Shown: piece by piece, positions 7,934 through 16,089 of the stretch
How the letters are laid out: every line of letters begins with the position of its first letter
Position numbering within the stretch: position 1 is the stretch's first letter
From: a virus
Direction: 5' to 3' (one strand)
IMG/VR virus record: IMGVR_UViG_3300022744_001001
Coordinates: 1-34,569 of that record
DNA: 34,569 nucleotides
Program-made: the position numbers and the translations under genes
Notes under the pieces: generated by a model
Database searches by the model: none
The model's input: the letters and a program-made list of their open reading frames with translations, nothing else
What the model was told of the DNA's origin: nothing

Positions 7934-8820
7934 GTCAATCCTTCTATCTCAAGTGTACACATACTAGCAGAGAAATACTGTATGTCCATTGTGAAATCTC
8001 TGTAAAATCCAAATACGTTTAGTGACTGGTAGTTACTATCATCAGTACCGACCCACATACAGGGTGTAGCTCTCAGGTCTGCAAGTACACCATAGACTCT
8101 ATCAAAGTCTGTATTAGATACCCACAGCTTAGTGTTTACTCTACTGCTAAAGCTTCGCTTTACGAACGTAGTAATCCCAAACTCGTCAGTATTCTTTCTT
8201 GAGTAATCGGTTATGCCAAGTGTTGTGCCATACTGGGCACCACCTATATTTGCTGCATTACCAAAGCTAACATTACCGATAGCCACTACTGTAAGTGGTG
8301 CAGCACTTACCTTAATGTCCATACTCGCGTTAACATACGAAGGAAGGCCACTCAATACAAGTGTGTTAACCTGCGTAAATGGTTCAAAGAAGTATAGATA
8401 CCAGTCTGTAATGACGGCACGGTCAAGTGTGATATCGCCGCTATCGTAAACCGTAGGTCCTGCTATACCGTCTTTAATTATTACTCTAGCCTTAGTACCT
8501 GTAAGATTAACTAAAGCAAGTGAATCACAGTTTCCAGTAGCTACCTTAAACTCTATATCCCCTAGGTCCTCGGAAGCGGTGCTGACCTGCGGGTCAAATG
8601 CAGCCCATTTGTTAGATGGACCGAATACTGACCACTGCGCTGGGCTTATATCGGGTTGATTACCGGTAGTAGACGTTGTAGCAGTATATATGTAGTTACC
8701 ATACACTACCTTAGTCCCAGTAGTGTAGGCAGTCACAGCCGAGTATGTAGCGTACAGTTCCGTGGTGGAACTATACTGAATCATACCTGCAACCATTGTT
8801 GTGGGTTTTATGACCTTCAT
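7930..8820 (-). CDS. Distal tail protein with N-terminal carbohydrate-binding-like module
   Basis: 296 residues, start overlapping the tape measure stop as ATGA. Residues about 20-70 show a V(T)AY-x-GTKVVYGNYIYTA pattern ending in P-ISPAQW, which resembles the small chitin/cellulose-binding type 5/12 modules found on phage tail proteins. The following SNKWAAFD marks a second, beta-rich domain of about 220 residues. Its position straight after the tape measure is that of a distal tail or tip protein. It could both cap the tube and contact cell-surface sugars. No typical central fibre (gpJ-like) gene follows. Confidence 0.65.
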   Translation of the reverse strand: MKVIKPTTMVAGMIQYSSTTELYATYSAVTAYTTGTKVVYGNYIYTATTSTTGNQPDISPAQWSVFGPSNKWAAFDPQVSTASEDLGDIEFKVATGNCDSLALVNLTGTKARVIIKDGIAGPTVYDSGDITLDRAVITDWYLYFFEPFTQVNTLVLSGLPSYVNASMDIKVSAAPLTVVAIGNVSFGNAANIGGAQYGTTLGITDYSRKNTDEFGITTFVKRSFSSRVNTKLWVSNTDFDRVYGVLADLRATPCMWVGTDDSNYQSLNVFGFYRDFTMDIQYFSASMCTLEIEGLT

Positions 8821-11800
8821 ACTGCGTGTGTAGTTATGGGTGTATCTGCATCATTACGTATCAGCAGACCGCGACCATCCCAGTCATTTTGGAGCTTCGC
8901 CATTTTAGCCGTGTGCGTAGCTGTTGCGCGGGTTTCATACCGCAGCAAGTCAATTTGGGCTATCAATTCCTTGATAAGTCCTGACACATTGCCGTCATCG
9001 GAGCCGCCAAGCATTGACTTGGTTTGCGACGCATTGTAGTACATTGCTGGCCCAGTAGCCTCAATCTCTGGCCCATCTTCGCCAACAAGTCTGTAACCAC
9101 CCCTATGGTAACCGCCAGATGCAAAAGCTGGTATAGTCAAAGTGGGGTCTACGGCTTTAGCCGCAAACATAGCCTTATTAGCAAGTACAGAGACAGAAGA
9201 CAGCCACTGCTCACGGGTAGCACTATTTTCTTTAAGTGCGGTGCTTATATCTGGTAGAGCGTCTGCAAGCTTAGTCAGATACTCAGCTTGTGTAGTACCA
9301 GACGTAGACAAAGCAAGTGTATAATTCTTATCGAACTGGCCTATTTGCTGCTGCAGCGTCAGAGCCGGGGAAGCATCCTTCATAACTTTTTCAGCTGCCT
9401 GCATCAAGCTGTCTGCACTAGATACTGCAGCGCTCGTCATGTCGATGAAAGCAGAGCTAAGCTTTAGCAAACCCCCATACACAGCTTGGCCGCTTTCAGT
9501 GGTCAGGTCCTGAGCATCTACAAGCTGGCGGAATGCTTGCCTCGTCATTGGGACTGTGCTGATGCCCAGCTTGGACAGCTCGGACGTAAACACGCTAAGC
9601 TTAGAGCTAGACTTATCGGTATTGCTATAGAATGCGTCAAAGTAACCACGTACTGCAGACTCAAACTCAGACTGAGAGCCTACTGCATTGATTATGTTCT
9701 GAGCATACTGTGCGCTTTGCATAGATGCAGAGTACGTGACCTTGCCAAGTAGTAGCATAGCTGAATTAACGCCATTCAAGCCGCCAGATAGGCGTGATAA
9801 CGTAGCAGCAGCAGTTTCTCCTACCTGTGAGTACTCCGTGGTCCCAAGTATAAGTTGGGCCATAGCTTCTCCGGCACCTTCAAACGCAGACTTAATCTGA
9901 GCGTTTATCTGGTCACCATTAAGACCATCTGTTGCAAAAGCAAAGCTATGTGTGAAATTAACCAATGCATCTGCTGATGCACCCAGTGTAGTAGCCTGCA
10001 AAGCCGCTTGAGTCTTAACCAGTTGAAACTGGTTAGATAATTGCTTTACTATGCGTGGGTCAAGAGCGGAAGTGTCTCTTCCACCTGAGCTAAACCAGCC
10101 ACCCTCGTAGTCTGTATAGCTATAGCCGGAGAAGCCATTGCCAGCGCCAAAGGTTCCAGCGATACCGCTACCGTCGTATTTTTTACCGAATGCACGGTTA
10201 AATAAACCAGAAGCAATACCACCAATGGGGCCAAACCACAAAGATACAGCAGTGCCAATAGCATCAGCAAAGTTACTTACTTTGAAGCCGCCACTTATGG
10301 CATTTTTAAGTGATACACCTGCAGCAGCTCCGCCTACAGCGCCAAGCACTTGCCCAAGCTGGGCACCTACCCCCGTTAGTTGGTAAGCGTTACCATCGTA
10401 GTAACTAACTCCAAGCTTTTCTCCTGCGGAGTTACTAGCAAGCTTAGCAAAACCGTTAGCAATGCTTGTAGACACGCCATTGTTAAGGGCGTCAAATACG
10501 CTCTTACCTGCGGACAGGGCGCTAAACGCGCTACCCTTGCCGGTGCCTGCGCCTTGGGCTGCAGCAGCCGCGCCAGTAGGGTTCAGGGCCGTCGCAATGG
10601 TAGCGGCAAGGTCATTGATGATCGGGTCAAGGAAAAGGCGTAGCGGGGCCATCAGCGCCCGTTGAATTTGGTCACGCAGTTTCTTGCCCGACTTATCTCC
10701 GACTCCAATGATAGCATCAAACAGTGAGTCAGCTATGTCTTTAGAAGTAGTCTTCCAAGACGTAGCAAGTTTCTGACGCTCAGCCTCAAGCTGGTCAGAG
10801 TCAAACTTAGCACCGGCAGTGGTACCTGCCTTAGAGATATACTTAGCCTCGTCTTTAGACAGCTTAGCAATCTCAATCCTAAGCTTCTCAATCTCAAGGC
10901 CCTTACGTCTGTACATCTCAATGTACTCCGGGTTTCCACCGCTAGCAGTAGCCAATTCGTCATACTTTGCTTGCTCAGCCGTAAGTTCAGTAATCTTAGT
11001 AGTGGTAGAAGCAATTCTCTCAGAGAAGTCCTCTTGTACTTTCATCTGGGCTTCAACTATAGCTACTGCTCTAGGTCCTTGCTTCTCCGCTGCAGCCCTT
11101 GCAGCCTCAACAGCAGAAGCTTTATTAACGCGCTTACTGTAACTCTGCGTCCACTCCTCATTAGCCTTAACCATACGGTTAATCTCAGCTGTAGCTTCGT
11201 AGGTTTCCTTAGCAAGTCTCTTAGTCTCGTCCGACTTACGGGCTATGCTATCATCAATAATCCTACTAGCAGAGCTGTCGTATGCCTCCCCAAGCGCTGT
11301 CAAGCGTTCATTTAGATTGCTCCTCTTCTTTGGGTCTTTCTCTTTATCGTACTGGTCCCCGATAGCTTTATAGACACTGGTATACTCTTTATACAACTTA
11401 TTAAGGCTGGCAGTTTCTATTTTATCAGCTTCATCATTAAAGCGCTTGATAGTCTCCGTTCTCTTAACATAAAACTCAACATCACTAAGTTCTTTAGCAT
11501 TGTGAGCGTAGCCTAGCATATCAAGCTCGTCCTGCATGAGCTTTCTCTGCAGGCCTAGGTCTCTGCTGTAAGCAGCATTTATCTTACCGGAGTTATCGTA
11601 AATCCGGCCCATGTCCTCATCAGTAGAGAGCATACCAGTACCAGCTTCACGCTTGTTCCTGGCATCCCTTGAGAGCTTAGACTGCTCCTCATCTTTCTTA
11701 GCTAACTCTAAAAGCTGTTTAACTTCAGCCTTCTTTATGTCAACCATCTGTTTAGTTCTAGCTCTATAGTCATCTAGCTCTTTTTCATACGGTGCACTAA

Positions 11801-14800
11801 GCGGTATAGCTCCAGACTCGATGCTAGATCTACCAGTTGCTTTATTCATCCTACTAATTATTTCATTCTCACCAGCTGCTCTCTTTTCTAGCAGATCAGC
11901 TACCAGCATACGCTCCTTAGCGTCGGCTGCAGCAGTTATGGCATTCCCGTAAAGAGTCCAGTTATCGGTCTTGTCCTTAAGCCTCTTTATTTCTTCTTGT
12001 AGATTCTTAGATGTACTATTAAAGAAATCCTCAGAGTTCTCTTTTGCTTTAGTCAGGGCGTCCTTAGCTTTGTCTCCAAATAAAGCGTAGGCTGTCGCAC
12101 CTACTGATAGTAATCCACCAACTATGCCTATGATTGGTATTGCCGCCCCAAGTGCCGTCATGCCGAAACTGGCAGTAGCAGCACTTGCACCTAGTGTTTT
12201 TAAGCCACCGGATAGTCCCTCTGCTGCTACGGTAGCAATAGACATAGCTACGCCTTTAGACCGCATAGCCCCCGCTAGTAAAGTCGCCTGAGTAGCGAGA
12301 GTAACTAACCCGCTAGTAGCTACTAAACCCAACATTACCAGTTTATATGCCAAATAAGCTTTGCCTACACCGATAATTACGTCGATATGGTCAGCCATAA
12401 CCTGACCAAACCGAGTTACAACATCAATAAGCTCAGTAACAGCGCCAACAAAACGATCAGAAGAGAATATGTTACCAAGAGTATTCATAAGCCTAGTAGC
12501 AGCGCCCTCCGAAGCACTAAAGGCCTTAACTAACGAACGCTCTATATCAGCAGCAGTTTGCTTAAATACGTAACCAAAAGCTTGTCGCTTTCCTATATCA
12601 GCGAGTACAGTAAACCCTGCTGCGTTGTTGATTGCATCAGCAATCTTAGCAAACTCAGTCTGCACATCCTTACCAGTGGACGCTGCATTCTGAGCAAAAG
12701 CTATAAGGTCTGCGCTAAGAGACTTAAGACCCCGCTCATTACCAAGACGCTGCAGCAACTCAATCTGCTGGTCGATTCTAAGCCCAGATAGCTTAGACGT
12801 AAGCTGCCCTAAAATATCTGGCAGACCCTTCATCTTATTGTTTTGAAGGTCCCAAACCTCGATACCAAACTCTTTAAGAGTTTTCTTACCCTTGGCAGTG
12901 GCTCCTGTCAGTTCTACGTACATCTGCCGCACAGCAGTACCAGCAGCACTACCAGTAATGCCAATGTTTGCAAGCAAGGCCAGAGATGCGGCAACGTCCT
13001 TAATGTCAACCCCATAGGTCTGTGCAATGACTGACGAAGCCTTGAATGCCTCTGTCATATTTTCAATACTAGCCATTGAGCTAGCAGCAGCAGCGCCAAT
13101 AACGTCGGCTACAACTCCAAACTCTTTAGCCTTATATCCGAATGCACTACCAATAGCTACTAAGGATTCTGCGCTCTTCTCTATGTTTACGTTACCAACG
13201 TTAGAGAATGCGCGAACAGTGCTAAGGGCATCAAGCTGCTCTTTAGCGTCCAAGCCCGCCAATGCAAGAGAACGCATACCCTTGGCCATCTCAAGTGGGC
13301 CAGCAGCGCCGTTGGCAGAGTCTACAGCAGCCGCCTTTAGCTTGGTCATGTCCTCCGCAGCAGTACCCGCCACGTACTGTATGTCAGCGAATACAAGGCT
13401 CAATTCCTTAGCCTGCTGGTAGGACTTAGCAATGCCGAAGGATAGGGCGGAACCAGCCAACAGGGGGGCCATCTGACCCCAAGTGAGCCACAGCAAGCCA
13501 AAGCCCGACGCAAGGCCACGGGCCGCACTATGGGCCGTATTCATGTCGCCGCCGAGTGACTTGAGGGCGTTGCTCAGGCTAAATAGTTTAGGTGTAGCAT
13601 CCCCAGTGTTCTTTCCAAGGGTAGCCACAGCGCCAGCAAGTCGCTCTGTAGCTCCTGACTTAACGGCTTCTACCATGTCAGAGCCAAACTTCTTAGTAGC
13701 TGCAGACTCACCACCAGCAACTCCTAGCATACCCTGAGCAGATACCATTCTACTAAGTAGAGCCTTAGCTCCAGTAGACTTGCCAGCTTCTATAGCCTGA
13801 TTTACAAGTGCTTGCTGGTGTCTAAAATTAGCGTTAAGCTCCCCCTGACGGTAAGACTCATTGGCTACTCTCTGGGAGTTTCTAAACTTAGACTTAGCAA
13901 TAGTCAGGGAATCATCTAAAGCTTTCTCATACCCTTGTATCTGTAAAGCAGCGGAAGCATCCAGTGCCGCTCTTATTCTATTATCTTCTTCACGACCAGC
14001 TTTAGCTATAGCCCTAAGACCCGCCTCTTTTTCTCTAGTCTGTTGAGCCTCTCTAACAGCAAAGGCTTTAGACACCTCTAAGGCTTTTTGCTTATCTATT
14101 AAATCCCAAGCAGCATCCCTACTAGCAGCAGCCTTAGAAAGTTCAGAACGCTCTGCTGCTTTGTTCTTCTCCCACTGGGATTCTTGTTGGAGTCTTTCTT
14201 TAGCCTTATCCGCCTTATACTGCTCAAGGCGAGCATAGAGCGCCTTCTGTGCATCATGTTCTACATTTAGGGCGTTAAGAGCTGCATTACCTTCAACTTT
14301 TTCAATTCTATAAGACTCACGTATGCTATCTCTTCTAGCTTTTTCCTTACTATCAAAAGAATCCCAGTAAGTAGATTTACTTGCTCTATTAGCAGCATCG
14401 AGTCGTGCAAGTTCTTCCATACCGGCAGAACCTGGCTTAGATACTCTAATAGCTTTAGCGGCTTGCTCTAGCTCACGACCTCTAGTTGCTATATTTTCAG
14501 AGATGCCAGAAGCTAGTACTTTAGACTCTCTATTAGCTTCTCTCAAAGCGTCTCTATAATCTCTAGCAGCCTTCACAGTAGCCTCTGCAACCAGCTTACG
14601 ATCTACACTAAGCTCAGTGCTAGCTCCAGCAACTGTCTCAGAAAGGTTCCCTTGCTTATCCCTAGGGAAGCTTACTCGGCTGAATACGCCACCAGACCGT
14701 AGTGACTCACCATAGGATGCAAGTGCCTGTGATTTTATACTTTTGTAAGAAGCTTCCTTTGCTTTGTCATACTCATGTTGTAGAGTTAACTTAGCAGTAC

Positions 14801-15143
14801 CTAGTGATTCTCTAAGAGTAGCTGTTATCTTCGCTATAGAGTTACTTAGGGCTTTATTGGTAGAAATACCTGCATCAGTTACTATCTTGTCAACACTACT
14901 TAATGCCTTAGCTACCTCCTGCATTGCAGAAGTACTATCCTTAGCTAAGCTACGTAGCATAGTCTTAGCATCCCCAGTTCTATTCTGGGAGGAACTCATG
15001 AAAGCATCTATCTGAGCTTTAGCGTCAGCTAGTTTTGCGCGATTTAACGAGTTTAAGCTAGCTGTCAACTGGTCTAAAGCTTTTATAGCCTTATTAGTCT
15101 CGTTGACAGTCTGCGTAAAGTTTAATTGTAGATCGTCGCTCAT
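8817..15143 (-). CDS. Tail tape measure protein
   Basis: 2108 residues, the longest gene here. Residues 1-540 are almost entirely charged helix. A phage minor-tail/tape-measure core of the TP901 type lies at about 570-800 (KSYQQAKELSLVFADI, then GSAAGTAVRQMYVELTG). Hydrophobic segments around 920-1050 would form the part that enters the host membrane. More helices follow, and near the C terminus the motif GGYRLVGEDGPE, common in tape measures, is present. At about 1.5 Angstrom per residue the tail would be roughly 300 nm. The ATG has GGAG 5 nt upstream and sits just after two hairpins. Confidence 0.93.
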   Translation of the reverse strand: MSDDLQLNFTQTVNETNKAIKALDQLTASLNSLNRAKLADAKAQIDAFMSSSQNRTGDAKTMLRSLAKDSTSAMQEVAKALSSVDKIVTDAGISTNKALSNSIAKITATLRESLGTAKLTLQHEYDKAKEASYKSIKSQALASYGESLRSGGVFSRVSFPRDKQGNLSETVAGASTELSVDRKLVAEATVKAARDYRDALREANRESKVLASGISENIATRGRELEQAAKAIRVSKPGSAGMEELARLDAANRASKSTYWDSFDSKEKARRDSIRESYRIEKVEGNAALNALNVEHDAQKALYARLEQYKADKAKERLQQESQWEKNKAAERSELSKAAASRDAAWDLIDKQKALEVSKAFAVREAQQTREKEAGLRAIAKAGREEDNRIRAALDASAALQIQGYEKALDDSLTIAKSKFRNSQRVANESYRQGELNANFRHQQALVNQAIEAGKSTGAKALLSRMVSAQGMLGVAGGESAATKKFGSDMVEAVKSGATERLAGAVATLGKNTGDATPKLFSLSNALKSLGGDMNTAHSAARGLASGFGLLWLTWGQMAPLLAGSALSFGIAKSYQQAKELSLVFADIQYVAGTAAEDMTKLKAAAVDSANGAAGPLEMAKGMRSLALAGLDAKEQLDALSTVRAFSNVGNVNIEKSAESLVAIGSAFGYKAKEFGVVADVIGAAAASSMASIENMTEAFKASSVIAQTYGVDIKDVAASLALLANIGITGSAAGTAVRQMYVELTGATAKGKKTLKEFGIEVWDLQNNKMKGLPDILGQLTSKLSGLRIDQQIELLQRLGNERGLKSLSADLIAFAQNAASTGKDVQTEFAKIADAINNAAGFTVLADIGKRQAFGYVFKQTAADIERSLVKAFSASEGAATRLMNTLGNIFSSDRFVGAVTELIDVVTRFGQVMADHIDVIIGVGKAYLAYKLVMLGLVATSGLVTLATQATLLAGAMRSKGVAMSIATVAAEGLSGGLKTLGASAATASFGMTALGAAIPIIGIVGGLLSVGATAYALFGDKAKDALTKAKENSEDFFNSTSKNLQEEIKRLKDKTDNWTLYGNAITAAADAKERMLVADLLEKRAAGENEIISRMNKATGRSSIESGAIPLSAPYEKELDDYRARTKQMVDIKKAEVKQLLELAKKDEEQSKLSRDARNKREAGTGMLSTDEDMGRIYDNSGKINAAYSRDLGLQRKLMQDELDMLGYAHNAKELSDVEFYVKRTETIKRFNDEADKIETASLNKLYKEYTSVYKAIGDQYDKEKDPKKRSNLNERLTALGEAYDSSASRIIDDSIARKSDETKRLAKETYEATAEINRMVKANEEWTQSYSKRVNKASAVEAARAAAEKQGPRAVAIVEAQMKVQEDFSERIASTTTKITELTAEQAKYDELATASGGNPEYIEMYRRKGLEIEKLRIEIAKLSKDEAKYISKAGTTAGAKFDSDQLEAERQKLATSWKTTSKDIADSLFDAIIGVGDKSGKKLRDQIQRALMAPLRLFLDPIINDLAATIATALNPTGAAAAAQGAGTGKGSAFSALSAGKSVFDALNNGVSTSIANGFAKLASNSAGEKLGVSYYDGNAYQLTGVGAQLGQVLGAVGGAAAGVSLKNAISGGFKVSNFADAIGTAVSLWFGPIGGIASGLFNRAFGKKYDGSGIAGTFGAGNGFSGYSYTDYEGGWFSSGGRDTSALDPRIVKQLSNQFQLVKTQAALQATTLGASADALVNFTHSFAFATDGLNGDQINAQIKSAFEGAGEAMAQLILGTTEYSQVGETAAATLSRLSGGLNGVNSAMLLLGKVTYSASMQSAQYAQNIINAVGSQSEFESAVRGYFDAFYSNTDKSSSKLSVFTSELSKLGISTVPMTRQAFRQLVDAQDLTTESGQAVYGGLLKLSSAFIDMTSAAVSSADSLMQAAEKVMKDASPALTLQQQIGQFDKNYTLALSTSGTTQAEYLTKLADALPDISTALKENSATREQWLSSVSVLANKAMFAAKAVDPTLTIPAFASGGYHRGGYRLVGEDGPEIEATGPAMYYNASQTKSMLGGSDDGNVSGLIKELIAQIDLLRYETRATATHTAKMAKLQNDWDGRGLLIRNDADTPITTHAV

Positions 15144-15152
15144 GGGTACTCC

Positions 15153-15177
15153 GGTAAAATCGCGTAGCGATTTTATC
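15153..15177 (-). promoter_or_regulatory. Hairpin at the tape measure ribosome binding site
   Basis: TAAAATCGC and GCGATTTTA are perfect 9-bp arms with a 3-nt loop, extended by a G-U and a G-C pair. The base of the stem touches the GGAG Shine-Dalgarno of the tape measure gene. It could limit translation of that gene or protect its 5' end after termination or processing. It has no T-run, so it is not itself a terminator. Confidence 0.5.
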
Positions 15178-15186
15178 CCGGCCCAT

Positions 15187-15219
15187 AAGAAAAAGACCTC
15201 ACGCGGAGGTCTTTTTCTT
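15187..15219 (-). terminator. Intrinsic terminator overlapping the end of the frameshift extension
   Basis: A perfect 14-bp stem, arms AAGAAAAAGACCTC and GAGGTCTTTTTCTT, with a 5-nt loop. On the minus strand the GC core is followed by TTTTTCTT. The stop codon of the GT extension (15199-15201) lies within the stem region, so ribosomes finishing the long chaperone form would pass over it. It would lower transcription into the tape measure gene. Confidence 0.75.
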
Positions 15220-15959
15220 GCTGTCTTCTTGGAGTTTCCTATTCTTGGAGTACTCAGATAGCCATATCATGTCTATTCTGTGTAACTCTTCCCATAAGTC
15301 TCCAATATCTTCTTTAGTGAAACCTTGCGCTAAACACCAAAGAAATATCTCACTAAATGGTATCTCAGCAGGACCACCCATTGTGTAGTTCCTACTGCCA
15401 CTAAGCTCCTGCCAGATTTTGTGAGTATACCTAAGATACTTTGGTATCTCAGGTATATTTCTTAAACCATCTGGCGTATGCCCAAGTTGCTCCTGTATTT
15501 CAAGTAGGTCATTAAGTCTTTCCCCGTACTTAAATTGCCACTCGAAATACAGACTTAGTTTTTTTCGTCTTCTTCGTCTTTAACAGCTTTGAAGGTGTTC
15601 ATGTCATCTGCGACGGATGACACAGCAGCACGGAACTCTTCGTGAGCAAGCAGTTCTTTAACAAGGTCCTCGCTGTAGGTAAATTGCTTACCCTTGTAGG
15701 TAATCTCGCCTTCAAATCCCAGCAAAATAGTCTTTGCCATAACATTGATGACAATCTCTTTAGCCTTAGCGTCTGCAGCATCGCCCTTGCTGTCCAGCAC
15801 GGCGCGGTTTTGCTTTGCCAGCTTGTTCATCAGCTTGGCGTAGTTCTTGTTGCCTGCACGAGCGATCAGCCACTTCGTATCGCCTGCGCCGGGAATCTGC
15901 GTCAGCGTACCTTTTTCTTGAGCTTCGGTATCGACTGCAAAAGCGTTAAACAAGTCCAT
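15199..15959 (-). CDS. Tail assembly chaperone, long form made by -1 frameshift (GT-like)
   Basis: The long form is read as 15959-15558, then -1 slippage, then 15558-15199. I translated the -1 frame by hand: it is open from the slippery site to the stop at 15199 and adds 119 residues (LSLYFEWQFKYG near its start, YSKNRKL near its end) to the 134-residue short form, giving 253 in total. Lambda gpG and gpGT are 140 and 279 residues and lie in the same place between tail tube and tape measure. The added domain should bind the tube protein while the shared domain binds the tape measure. Only part of the extension has its own ATG, with no ribosome site, which supports frameshifting. Confidence 0.85.
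15555..15959 (-). CDS. Tail assembly chaperone, short form (G-like)
   Basis: 134 residues from the ATG at 15959, chosen because AAGGAA lies 6 nt upstream; longer in-frame starts would run into a terminator. The protein is helical with an acidic C terminus (KDEEDEKN). It lies between the tail tube and tape measure genes, where nearly all siphoviruses encode this chaperone. It would coat the tape measure and prevent aggregation before tube assembly. It terminates at TAA directly after the slippery heptamer, so most ribosomes should make this form. Confidence 0.85.
   Translation of the reverse strand: MDLFNAFAVDTEAQEKGTLTQIPGAGDTKWLIARAGNKNYAKLMNKLAKQNRAVLDSKGDAADAKAKEIVINVMAKTILLGFEGEITYKGKQFTYSEDLVKELLAHEEFRAAVSSVADDMNTFKAVKDEEDEKN
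15558..15564 (-). promoter_or_regulatory. Slippery heptamer A_AAA_AAC for -1 frameshifting
   Basis: The zero-frame codons are GAA AAA AAC followed by TAA, so the heptamer has the exact X_XXY_YYZ phase needed for simultaneous -1 slippage. The upstream RNA is purine-rich (GACGAAGAAGACG), which may act like a Shine-Dalgarno stimulator. TAAGTCT just after the heptamer can pair with AGACTTA about 30 nt later, but with no spacer, so this stem is uncertain. Confidence 0.85.
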
Positions 15960-16004
15960 TTGGTGTTCCTTAAAGTTGGTTGGTTGGAGGTCGTAATATA
16001 AACG

Positions 16005-16034
16005 AAAAAAGCCCGGTGGAGCTAACCACCGGGC
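16005..16034 (-). terminator. Intrinsic terminator after the tail tube gene
   Basis: Stem GCCCGGTGG/CCACCGGGC (9 bp) with a 6-nt loop; on the minus strand it is followed by six T. It separates the strongly expressed tail tube gene from the chaperone gene, whose ribosome site begins about 35 nt later. Confidence 0.85.
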
Positions 16035-16063
16035 AAATTTCACTTTCCCCAACCAACTGGTTG

Positions 16064-16088
16064 AGTAGTAGGGCTATACCCTACTACT
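16064..16088 (-). other. Hairpin directly after the tail tube stop codon
   Basis: AGTAGTAGGG and CCCTACTACT form a perfect 10-bp stem with a 5-nt loop, starting 1 nt after the tail tube TAA. There is no T-run, so it may protect the 3' end of the tail tube message or work together with the terminator 30 nt downstream. Confidence 0.6.
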
Positions 16089-16089
16089 G

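Noticed and set aside
15510-15557. Stem downstream of the slippery site as the frameshift stimulator
   Set aside because: The 7-bp pairing starts with no spacer after the heptamer and has a large loop, so I do not list it as a feature.
15960-16052. Longer N terminus for the tail chaperone
   Set aside because: It would start inside the terminator hairpin; the ATG at 15959 has a proper AAGGAA.
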